Shown here: piece after piece, positions 1 through 5,619 of the stretch | Layout of the letters: the number at the start of each line of letters is the position of its first letter | Position numbering within the stretch: position 1 is the stretch's first letter | NCBI GenBank assembly: GCA_900543755.1 | Contig: UQSP01000063.1 | Span: 1-5,667, forward strand | DNA length: 5,667 nt | DNA from: an uncultured Eubacteriales bacterium | Lineage (GTDB): Bacteria > Bacillota > Clostridia > Christensenellales > Pumilibacteraceae | Reading direction: 5' to 3' | Translations under genes and position numbers: made by a program | The notes under the pieces: model-generated | What the model was told of the DNA's origin: nothing | What the model saw: the letters and a program-made list of their open reading frames with translations, nothing else | Database searches by the model: none

Positions 1-46
1 TACACCCTAGAGTTCGTCGGCAGCGTCAGATGTGTATAAGAGACAG
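1..46 (+). other. Nextera/Tn5 sequencing adapter (artefact, left end)
   Basis: This is synthetic sequence, not genome. It reads as the tail of the i5 flow-cell primer (TACAC, 1-5), an 8-base index CCTAGAGT (6-13, which I recall as Nextera XT index S516), the i5-side primer TCGTCGGCAGCGTC (14-27) and the 19-bp Tn5 mosaic end AGATGTGTATAAGAGACAG (28-46). The same 46 bases recur as a perfect reverse complement at 5620-5665. Read on the minus strand, it encodes the well-known spurious peptide LLYTSDAADE. Confidence 0.98.
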
Positions 47-92
47 CTTTTAATATGGAGTGTGGGTATGAATCTTAATTTATCTATATTAT
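47..92. other. Short AT-rich tail downstream of the lipoprotein gene
   Basis: These 46 genuine bases lie between the left adapter and the stop codon of the CBM9-repeat lipoprotein. I see no terminator hairpin and no Shine-Dalgarno plus start codon on the minus strand. It therefore cannot be decided whether the operon ends here or continues into a further gene beyond the contig end. Confidence 0.6.
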
Positions 93-3000
93 TTACTGTT
101 TGCTGACAGTTGTCTTTGACCAGCTGCCGTAGAAAGCGCTGGTATTGACATTGACCTCTCCTCCGTCGATGGGGTCGGAAGAAAGTCCGCTGTCGCCCTG
201 CGCGCTGACGTTGGTGAATATTACGCAAAGTTTTACGGACGCGGGCGTTTCCGCTGAGGTATCGGGGGCTTTTAATAGTTTGTTGAGTGCAGAATTGGGG
301 ATAAACGCCTCGAACGTCACGGTGTATCTTACGCGTTGCTGCCCGTTAACGGTGACGGTTTCGGGCACTACGATACAGGCGGAATTGATTTCCTTGGTAT
401 AGACGTTTGCGTAAGGAGAAATCCATGCCTGAGCGCTGCTGTTGTCAAGTGCGGCAATCTGCACTTCGACCGAGGTGTTGCGGAATGCATTTGCGTTGTT
501 GGATTTGCCGCTTACGAAATTGTCTTCGGTGTATTTGTAAGTTTTGCCTACGCTGAGGATATAAAGACCGTCGTCGCGGTAAGAAACCTTGTTTACAACG
601 CTTCTTTGCAGGTCGGCGGAAAGCGTGGGGTCGTTGCCCGTCTTGGTGTAGAATGCGCTTACTTCATCCCAGTCGGACGCGTCGCCGTCGATATTGAAGT
701 AAGAGCCTTTGTCGGGCGCGGTACGGATACCGTCTTCGTCCAGCCAGTACATATTTTTAATGTCCCAGCCCTCGATGTCGGCGGGCTGCCAGTAATCGTT
801 TAAGACTCTTTGGTGCGTGGTGATTTTATCGTCTCTTGTTCTCCATGCGGCGCCGATGCGGACCGAATAGCCGTCTGAGGCAAGACCCGTAGCCCGGTCG
901 AAACGTTCCGCCTCGGAAGAATTGACGATTTTATCGTTGGGAATAAAGCCCTCGACGTATGTGGTATAGCCGTCGGTTTCGTTACCGTAGGTTTCCATGA
1001 CGTAATCCACGCTGTCGCCCTGTCCGATACAACCTATGGGCGTAAAGAAGAACTGTTTTGCACCGCTGCTGACGTAAGCCGTATTGTCCATACTGGTGAT
1101 GCCCGTTTCCAATACAAAATTAGTCATATAACCCGTTTTGAAATCGTTGAAAAGATATTTGTTATGATTAGCTGTAGTGAAGAAATACAAGCCCGCATCA
1201 CCTTTATAGAACATGGTTTCAAAGCCTGACCCCTTATAATCTCCCGTTCCTATTGAGCGCACTGTCTGGCCTTTAAAGCCGCTCCAATCGGAAATATCGC
1301 CGTCGATAGTGCGTTCCGTTCCTTTACCCGAGAACGTAATTCCCTCCTCGCCGATATAGCTGCGGTTGTCTTTGTCCCAGGGCGCACTGTTAACCATGTG
1401 CCAGATATAGGGCTTTTGAGCGTTGCGGCCGATAGATTTTATGATTTCGTATTCGGCGGGGTCAAAATCATCTTCAGTCGGATAATCCGCGCTGCCCACG
1501 GTTTCGTCGCCAAGACCCGTGCGCCAAGCAAAGCCCATCCTGACTTTTCCGTCCTCAATCGCGTCCATGGAGCGCAAAATGCTTATGGGCAGGAATGCCT
1601 CCACAACCGAAGTGTAGCGTGTGGGCGAGCCTTCCACGCCCGAATCGGTGGTCTTCATGACTGCGGTAAGAAGAGTTGCGCTGTCGGGGGCGACGAACAT
1701 ATTCTGCGACGAAGTGCCGTTCTGAGTCGTTATCTGCACTTCGATAGAGGAATTGTGGGTTATCTTTTCCTGACCGCTGAGATAAAGTCCGTGTTTTGCT
1801 TTGGTAAGGAAATACAATCCGTCGTCTTTAAGTATCGCCTTGACGGTAAATTCCTTTCCGCTGTCGTCGTAAGCCCATGTTCCTATGACTCTTCCGTCGT
1901 AATCCTCCCAATCGTCCTCTATGCCGTCAATCGTATAATGCGCAGGCTGAGCGGACGCAACCATCTCTTCGCCTTTCGCGGCAGCCTCTTCCCCCGTTAA
2001 AAAGGTGTAATCGCTGTAAGTCGCGCCCACGTTGAAGGAAAGAATAGCGGCGTAAGTCAGAGTATTGTCGTCGATGTAGTCGTAAGTCATTTCACCGACG
2101 TAAATATCGTTCATGAAATAATGGAATTTGCTTCCGTTTCGGTAAACGGCAAGTTTGGCCTCGCCTGCCTGCACGCCGAAAGAATTGTTAACCGTCATAA
2201 TCTTAGGCGAACTCCAGTCCCACGAACTGAACGTATCGGGTTTGGATTCGGTGGTATAAAGCGACCTTATCGTCTTGCCGTCGGCAGTCACGTCGAACGT
2301 TGCCATAACGGACCTTGAGTGAGTTTCCCCGTTAAGCTCCGTGGGCGCGCCCGCAAACATGAATCCGACTTTGGGGAATGGGTCCTCGTTGTAAATTTCG
2401 GATATGCTGACAGTGGTTTCGGCATACATTACGGTATCTTCAAAGTCTTTTATGTAAAGTTTGGCGTCCGGACCCGCAGTCGACACGACGTAAGGATTTT
2501 CGCCCGTATCGGTTGAAAGGTCAAATCCGTCGGTATAAAATCTGTCGCCGTGATTGCCGAAAGTTTCGCCCTCGGGCGGAATGTAGAAGCCTGTTTCATC
2601 GAATCTCGGCCAGGTCTGAGGATTATCCCAGGCGGCTCCGCCCACCAAAAACTCCCACATACGGTTGGTTTTGTCTTCTCTGGCATAGCGGATTATCGCG
2701 AAAGTGGCGCGTACTTTTTCGGGTTTTTCATCGAATCCCAGAATGGACCAGGGCATGAAATATTCGATACCGTATCCATCGATATCTCCGTTTAGATTTT
2801 CCGAAGAAGTTTTTATGTTAACGCCCGAAAGCACACCCAATTGAGGATAATTAAAATAATTGCCGAAAATGTGCTTTTTAAAACCCACGTTGCCGTCAAT
2901 CGATACGCCCGTTTCAAACGCGCCCTGAGTTATGCTTGTCAAATCGTCGGCAGCAATATACACGGACAAACCGGTTTTGAGAAACACGTCCGGATTGCTT

Positions 3001-3368
3001 AAATTGTTATCGCCGACGTAAGCTACTTTTTCATCGGTTTCCATTGCGACATATATGCCTTTATCGGTAAGCTTAAGCACGGCGCGCACGGAGCAGTCCT
3101 CTATATCGTCCCTGCCCTTGTTGACGCCCGTCCTGTGACTTTCCGTGGATTGCATTTCCATCCAATTCAATCCTTCCCAGAAGTCCTCGTCGATAATGCC
3201 GTCGAAAGTAACGCCGGCTTCTTCGTCAACGTCTGTAACTTCGCCGGGCACTTCTTGTCTGACGTAATCCTTGAATATCGTGTTGTTTCTGTTGTCGCAC
3301 GCAATCATAAAAACCGAACAGATTGCGAATACGGCAACAAGAACAATAAAACTTATTTTCTTTTTCAT
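93..3368 (-). CDS. Surface lipoprotein with four CBM9-like modules and one ConA/LamG-like module
   Basis: This 1091-aa protein is predicted to be exported, lipid-anchored and carbohydrate-binding, with no catalytic domain that I can recognise. Residues 1-24 form a lipoprotein signal: K2-K4, a hydrophobic core, then lipobox MIAC with Cys24. Module A (about 52-263) opens FDGIIDEDFW. A ConA/LamG-like beta-sandwich follows (about 281-458; YAETTVSISEIY, LAVYRNGSKFHYFMNDIYVG). Modules B (about 478-665), C (about 687-880) and D (about 890-1083) each open with IDG...DW, then have DGLYF-like, EAFLP/EGFIP/EAFIP and, in B and C, AWRT motifs. These are typical of CBM9-like (DOMON-fold) glycan-binding domains. 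The start is fixed: TAA is in frame six bases upstream, and a perfect AGGAGG sits 8 nt before the ATG. It lies 13 bp downstream of the GH43 gene, so it probably captures or presents that enzyme's substrate. Fold assignment is from motif memory. Ligand is unknown; xylan- or cello-oligosaccharide binding is known for some CBM9 proteins but is not shown here. Confidence 0.88.
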   Translation of the reverse strand: MKKKISFIVLVAVFAICSVFMIACDNRNNTIFKDYVRQEVPGEVTDVDEEAGVTFDGIIDEDFWEGLNWMEMQSTESHRTGVNKGRDDIEDCSVRAVLKLTDKGIYVAMETDEKVAYVGDNNLSNPDVFLKTGLSVYIAADDLTSITQGAFETGVSIDGNVGFKKHIFGNYFNYPQLGVLSGVNIKTSSENLNGDIDGYGIEYFMPWSILGFDEKPEKVRATFAIIRYAREDKTNRMWEFLVGGAAWDNPQTWPRFDETGFYIPPEGETFGNHGDRFYTDGFDLSTDTGENPYVVSTAGPDAKLYIKDFEDTVMYAETTVSISEIYNEDPFPKVGFMFAGAPTELNGETHSRSVMATFDVTADGKTIRSLYTTESKPDTFSSWDWSSPKIMTVNNSFGVQAGEAKLAVYRNGSKFHYFMNDIYVGEMTYDYIDDNTLTYAAILSFNVGATYSDYTFLTGEEAAAKGEEMVASAQPAHYTIDGIEDDWEDYDGRVIGTWAYDDSGKEFTVKAILKDDGLYFLTKAKHGLYLSGQEKITHNSSIEVQITTQNGTSSQNMFVAPDSATLLTAVMKTTDSGVEGSPTRYTSVVEAFLPISILRSMDAIEDGKVRMGFAWRTGLGDETVGSADYPTEDDFDPAEYEIIKSIGRNAQKPYIWHMVNSAPWDKDNRSYIGEEGITFSGKGTERTIDGDISDWSGFKGQTVRSIGTGDYKGSGFETMFYKGDAGLYFFTTANHNKYLFNDFKTGYMTNFVLETGITSMDNTAYVSSGAKQFFFTPIGCIGQGDSVDYVMETYGNETDGYTTYVEGFIPNDKIVNSSEAERFDRATGLASDGYSVRIGAAWRTRDDKITTHQRVLNDYWQPADIEGWDIKNMYWLDEDGIRTAPDKGSYFNIDGDASDWDEVSAFYTKTGNDPTLSADLQRSVVNKVSYRDDGLYILSVGKTYKYTEDNFVSGKSNNANAFRNTSVEVQIAALDNSSAQAWISPYANVYTKEINSACIVVPETVTVNGQQRVRYTVTFEAFIPNSALNKLLKAPDTSAETPASVKLCVIFTNVSAQGDSGLSSDPIDGGEVNVNTSAFYGSWSKTTVSKQ
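120..1937 (-). repeat. Three tandem CBM9-like modules (B, C, D)
   Basis: Divergent protein repeats of about 190-210 residues start at residues 478, 687 and 890. Aligned landmarks are YTIDGIEDDW / RTIDGDISDW / FNIDGDASDW; KDDGLYFLTKAKHGLY / GDAGLYFFTTANHNKY / RDDGLYILSVGKTYKY; SIEVQI / NFVLET / SVEVQI; VEAFLPIS / VEGFIPND / FEAFIPNS; and VRMGFAWRT / VRIGAAWRT / VKLCVIFTN. B and C each end in a Trp-rich connector (W656 and W664; W868 and W875) followed by a Gly-Ile turn, leading straight into the next IDG. Module D lacks the AWRT tryptophan. The copies have diverged well beyond DNA-level identity, so the duplication is old. Confidence 0.85.
1995..2528 (-). other. ConA/LamG-like beta-sandwich domain between CBM9-like modules A and B
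   Basis: This is residues about 281-458. The pattern of alternating strands is typical of concanavalin-like jelly rolls: YAETTVSISEIYNEDPFPKVGFMFAG, MATFDVTADGK, then LAVYRNGSKFHYFMNDIYVGEM and AAILSFNVGATYSDYTFL. The stretch KLAVYRNGSKFHYFMND resembles the 'ligand/particle in a beta-sandwich' strand pair common in LamG-like and DUF1080-like domains. Carbohydrate binding is inferred and no catalytic acid pair is evident. A short Ala/Glu-rich linker (GEEAAAKGEEMVASAQ, about 459-474) follows and probably acts as a helical spacer before module B. Confidence 0.6.
2580..3215 (-). repeat. CBM9-like module A (N-terminal, largest copy)
   Basis: This is residues about 52-263 of the lipoprotein. Shared landmarks are the opening VTFDGIIDEDFWEG, the TDKGIYVAMETDE strand pair, IEYFMPWSILG (equivalent to the EAFLPIS-type motif of later copies) and VRATFAIIRYAR. 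It ends in a Trp-containing tail (W238, W247, W253) before GFY. It differs from modules B-D in having a long GVSIDG...FGNYFNYPQ insertion. It most resembles the CBM9-like domains that begin many bacterial carbohydrate-active proteins. Confidence 0.75.
3297..3368 (-). other. Lipoprotein signal peptide of the CBM9-repeat protein
   Basis: Residues 1-24 comprise Lys2-Lys3-Lys4, a hydrophobic stretch from about Ile5 to Ile22, and Cys24 after Met-Ile-Ala. Met at lipobox position -3 is less common than Leu but compatible with lipidation. Residue +2 is Asp25. In enterobacteria that would signal inner-membrane retention, but it carries no such meaning in a monoderm, which is the host type inferred here. 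The following stretch (about residues 25-50: Asp/Asn-rich, then Glu/Val/Asp-rich) looks like a surface tether. Confidence 0.8.
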
Positions 3369-3376
3369 GTTTTACT

Positions 3377-3382
3377 CCTCCT
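3377..3382 (-). promoter_or_regulatory. Shine-Dalgarno of the lipoprotein gene, overlapping the upstream stop codon
   Basis: The minus strand reads TAAGGAGGAGTAAAACATG. The TAA is the stop of the GH43 gene (3384-3382) and its last A is the first base of AGGAGG, with 8 nt to the ATG. The two reading frames differ. Ribosomes finishing the enzyme would terminate on the initiation site of the next gene, which favours coupled translation. Confidence 0.9.
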
Positions 3383-5415
3383 TATTTTCCCAGGACGAAG
3401 ATTTCGGAGACAGCAACGGGGTTTTTGGCTTTAATCGTTATCCTTATTTCCTTAACCATAAGCTCGTCAAACTCCACGGTTACGGACCCGCCGGGGCGTG
3501 CGAAGTTTTCCTCGTCCTCCCATTGCGTGGTGTATTTTTCCATATCGAACAAAACGTCTTCCATGTAAGCGGTTCCCGTTTGTTCTGCGCCGTTTTCGTC
3601 GGTAAGCTTGTAATCAAGCTCTATCCGAGCAATCGACTCGAAAGCGGTTTCAAGATACTTGGAATTAAACACCATTATTGCGCGTATCGCCCTGTAATCG
3701 TCAAACGTAAGCGTAATCTTGGTTGTACCTTTTTCGGTAAGGTATTCGGGGATAAAATCATGATAGGTAGTAATGGACAGCAATCCGTCGTTGAGTGCGG
3801 ACGCGTCCGACCCGTCGGCGGCGTTGGTGGCTTTTACGGTCGCGCTTTCCGCAATGTTTGTGTACTGAGCATCAGGTCCGATTTTAGGCATGGGTGCATA
3901 AGTGGGACCGTTTGCAATCATCAGCTTTTGTCCGTCGGGACGCGTGAAAAATTTTATTTCGTCCACGCACATACCGCGCAGCGAATCGCCGTAAGCACGG
4001 TCGTAGTGCGCGTGATACATTATGTAAAGTTTGCCGTCGTACTCAACTAACGAATGGTGTCCGGTACCCGATACGTGGTCCCATGCCGGCTCCGACGAAA
4101 TAATTATTCCGCCGTCCTGACGGTCTACTTTGGTAAACGTGCCGAGAGGCGATGTTCCCGTGGCCTGGGCAACCGCATAAAGCTTGTCGGGATAACCGTT
4201 TATCGAAAAGGTAAGAAAATAGGTTTTGCTTGCCTCGTCGTAATGCATGAAAGGTCCTTCGTTGACGCCGCTGTCGCCGTAATCGGTCTTTTCGTTGCCC
4301 GTAACGTTTTTATAACCGGGCCTTATGAGATAAGTAAGCGTTTCCCACTTGGGGTCGTCCGTCCAATTTTCGCCCGCTTCCACTCCGTAAATGCTGTTAC
4401 CGCCGTAAGTATTGGCGAAATAAAAATATTTTTTGCCCGATACGGGGTCAACGTAAGGGTGAATGTCAATGGGAATAAACACGTCGTGATAACCTTCTTT
4501 TGCCGCAGCGGACGTGTACAAATCTTCGTGAGTTATAAAAGGACTGCCTAAACCCAGCGTGCGGTTGGCGGCGTCGTAACCCGCCTGTCCTTCAATATTC
4601 GTGTACTGCACGAAAGGTCCTGCGGGACTGTCGGATACCGCAACCCCCAACGAATAACCGTTGTTGGCATTGGTATAGTGAATTTTGACCGTATAAATTT
4701 CCAGAAGTCTTTCCCTGCCGTACTCGCAAAGCGACTGCTGTTTTTCCTCCTCGGTCAGTTTGTCGTTTTCGTCCAACGCTTCTTTGTTGCTGTAATAGTT
4801 GGCAATTGAGTTCTTTACTTTTTTAAGCTGTTCTTCGGTAAGGCCTTCGTAAGTTTCCGCTTCGGAATACGTTAGCTTTGCCTCATTCATCTTTTCTTCT
4901 ACCGCGGCGTAACCGTAAGTGTTTACTTCCGCCTCGATTTCGTGATAAAGCGCGCGCTCTTCATGGGTATCGAAATATTTACTGTCGCCGTGCAAATCCT
5001 GCGCGCTGTAAAAAAGATAATATTTATCCGTACTTTCGTCGTAAATACATTCGGGCGCCCACAGACTGATACGCGACCAGCTTCCCTCTTCAGGCGCAAA
5101 AATAGGCCCCATGTATTCCCAGTTTACCATATCCTTACTGCGATAAGTGGAAAAACCGAGACAGCCGAAATCGTCGGACGTGGAGTACAGGAAAAACCAA
5201 CCGTAATTTTCCTCGTCCGTTTCGTCGTCTATGTAAATAACCGTGGGGTCGGCGCCTGACGTCACCATGTCGTTACGGTAAAACAAATCGCTGTTAAGCA
5301 CGTCGTCTGCGGATTGGTCGTAATGCGGCAGATAATACTTACCGACATTGGCGCAACCCGTCAAAACCGAAAATGCAAAAAACAACGAAAGAACCGTTAC
5401 TAATGCTTTCTTCAT
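3382..5415 (-). CDS. GH43-family glycoside hydrolase lipoprotein with C-terminal F5/8 (CBM32-like) domain
   Basis: This 677-aa exported enzyme is predicted to hydrolyse arabinofuranosyl, xylosyl or galactosyl linkages at the cell surface. A classic lipobox LTGC gives lipidated Cys21. The five-bladed beta-propeller (about 44-512) shows GADPTVIYI with likely general base Asp56, FSTYRSKDMVNWEYMG (88-103), LWAPECIYD (118-126), IDIHPYVDP with likely pKa-modulating Asp317, VNEGPFMHY with likely general acid Glu386, and GTGHHSLVEYDG (450-461) with the metal/substrate-site histidines. Residues about 142-243 are a charged helical insertion not usual for the family. Residues about 519-676 resemble an F5/8 type C sandwich (ALNDGL, ITLTFDDYRAIRAIMVF, VAVSEIFVLG). 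ATG at 5415 is the only good start: an in-frame TAA lies upstream and AGGAGG is 13 nt away. It is the first gene of the pair. GH43 assignment is firm; subfamily and substrate are not. Confidence 0.95.
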   Translation of the reverse strand: MKKALVTVLSLFFAFSVLTGCANVGKYYLPHYDQSADDVLNSDLFYRNDMVTSGADPTVIYIDDETDEENYGWFFLYSTSDDFGCLGFSTYRSKDMVNWEYMGPIFAPEEGSWSRISLWAPECIYDESTDKYYLFYSAQDLHGDSKYFDTHEERALYHEIEAEVNTYGYAAVEEKMNEAKLTYSEAETYEGLTEEQLKKVKNSIANYYSNKEALDENDKLTEEEKQQSLCEYGRERLLEIYTVKIHYTNANNGYSLGVAVSDSPAGPFVQYTNIEGQAGYDAANRTLGLGSPFITHEDLYTSAAAKEGYHDVFIPIDIHPYVDPVSGKKYFYFANTYGGNSIYGVEAGENWTDDPKWETLTYLIRPGYKNVTGNEKTDYGDSGVNEGPFMHYDEASKTYFLTFSINGYPDKLYAVAQATGTSPLGTFTKVDRQDGGIIISSEPAWDHVSGTGHHSLVEYDGKLYIMYHAHYDRAYGDSLRGMCVDEIKFFTRPDGQKLMIANGPTYAPMPKIGPDAQYTNIAESATVKATNAADGSDASALNDGLLSITTYHDFIPEYLTEKGTTKITLTFDDYRAIRAIMVFNSKYLETAFESIARIELDYKLTDENGAEQTGTAYMEDVLFDMEKYTTQWEDEENFARPGGSVTVEFDELMVKEIRITIKAKNPVAVSEIFVLGK
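3388..3861 (-). other. F5/8 type C / CBM32-like domain of the GH43 enzyme
   Basis: This is residues about 519-676. Family landmarks are TNIAESATVKAT followed by ALNDGL (the 'A.DG' start of discoidin-type domains), KITLTFDDYRAIRAIMVFNS, ARIELDYKLTDENG, SVTVEFDELMVKEIRITIKA and the closing VAVSEIFVLG. Such domains often bind terminal galactose-type sugars or other glycans. The ligand here cannot be predicted. A Met/Asp/Glu-rich loop (about 617-638) is longer than usual. Confidence 0.7.
4687..4992 (-). other. Helical charged insertion inside the GH43 propeller
   Basis: This covers residues about 142-243. The blade strand KYYLFYSAQDL (131-141) is normally followed within a few residues by the partner strand, here IHYTNANNGYSLGVAVSDSPAGPF (245-268). 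Instead about 100 residues rich in Glu, Lys, Ala and Tyr intervene (HEERALYHEIEAEV, AAVEEKMNEAKLTYSEAE, TEEQLKKVKNSIANYYS, LTEEEKQQSLCEYGRERLLEIY). They read as three to four amphipathic helices. The reading frame stays open and base composition does not change obviously, so this is a domain insertion and not a frameshift. Confidence 0.75.
5353..5415 (-). other. Lipoprotein signal peptide of the GH43 enzyme
   Basis: Residues 1-21 comprise Lys2-Lys3, a hydrophobic core (ALVTVLSLFFAFSV) and the canonical lipobox Leu18-Thr19-Gly20-Cys21. This predicts cleavage by signal peptidase II and lipid anchoring at Cys21, so both proteins of this unit should sit on the same membrane face. Confidence 0.92.
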
Positions 5416-5428
5416 TGTTTTAAATTTT

Positions 5429-5434
5429 CCTCCT
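5429..5434 (-). promoter_or_regulatory. Shine-Dalgarno of the GH43 gene
   Basis: AGGAGG lies in the context GCAGGAGGAAAATTTAAAACAATG. The 13-nt spacing to the ATG is longer than the usual 5-9 nt, but no other initiation codon lies between and the in-frame stop just upstream excludes an earlier start. A second GCAGGAG occurs 16 nt further upstream. Confidence 0.75.
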
Positions 5435-5478
5435 GCTTATTATACTCCTGCAGTCAAATAAAAATTAACCGCATTTGA

Positions 5479-5484
5479 ATTATA
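5479..5484 (-). promoter_or_regulatory. Candidate extended -10 promoter for the GH43-lipoprotein unit
   Basis: The minus strand reads TGATATAATTC: a consensus TATAAT preceded by TG at the extended -10 position. A T7 run lies just upstream. No convincing TTGACA-like -35 is found at 16-18 bp, which an extended -10 can tolerate. Transcription would begin near 5472, giving a leader of about 57 nt. Other TATAAT-like words in this AT-rich stretch (for example at 5438-5443 and 5522-5527) have no extended element and are less likely. Confidence 0.45.
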
Positions 5485-5524
5485 TCATATTAAAAAAACA
5501 TTTTTATGCTTTACGATGAAAATT

Positions 5525-5568
5525 ATAAATTTACATATTGTTTCAAATAAAACATACATAAATTTACA
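5525..5568 (-). repeat. Pair of 11-bp direct repeats with palindromic core (possible operator)
   Basis: TGTAAATTTAT occurs exactly twice on the minus strand, at 5568-5558 and 5535-5525, spaced 33 bp start to start, about three helical turns. Each contains the 8-bp palindrome TAAATTTA. The pair lies about 40-85 bp upstream of the candidate -10, where activator sites usually sit. The DNA is very AT-rich, so chance repetition is possible and no regulator is encoded in the window. Confidence 0.35.
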
Positions 5569-5590
5569 CAACCACGCACACAATGGGTAC

Positions 5591-5614
5591 AAAAAAATCG
5601 GCTTCAAACCGTTT
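5591..5614 (-). terminator. Weak terminator-like hairpin upstream of the operon
   Basis: The minus strand reads CGGTTTGAAGCCG followed by A and seven T. It folds as a 5-bp stem (including one G-T pair) with a 3-nt loop, then a T tract. It could end transcription of a gene lying beyond the contig end, in the same orientation. The stem is short, so support is modest. Confidence 0.3.
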
Positions 5615-5619
5615 CAGAC

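Noticed and set aside
7..228. A minus-strand open frame of 73 codons running into the left end
   Set aside because: Its C-terminus (LLYTSDAADEL) is the translation of the Nextera adapter, and the rest overlaps the end of the lipoprotein gene in another frame. It has no ribosome-binding site or family signature.
1398..2000. Plus-strand open frame (200 codons) antisense to CBM9-like modules B and C
   Set aside because: It has no Shine-Dalgarno and no recognisable fold or family motif. It lies entirely opposite a well-supported domain-bearing gene.
3271..4050. A long plus-strand open frame (259 codons) antisense to the GH43 gene and the junction
   Set aside because: It is a shadow of the minus-strand genes. 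Its translation is rich in Cys, His and Arg without domain motifs, it covers the stop/Shine-Dalgarno junction, and it has no ribosome-binding site.
4054..4551. Plus-strand open frame (165 codons) antisense to the GH43 catalytic region
   Set aside because: The composition is that of a complement-strand shadow, and the opposite strand carries the conserved GH43 motifs NEGPF and GTGHHS.
5436..5460. TTGACT followed by TATAAT just upstream of the GH43 Shine-Dalgarno, resembling a -35/-10 pair
   Set aside because: Only 7 bp separate the two hexamers, far too short for a sigma70-type promoter. Used alone, this TATAAT would give almost no leader before the Shine-Dalgarno.
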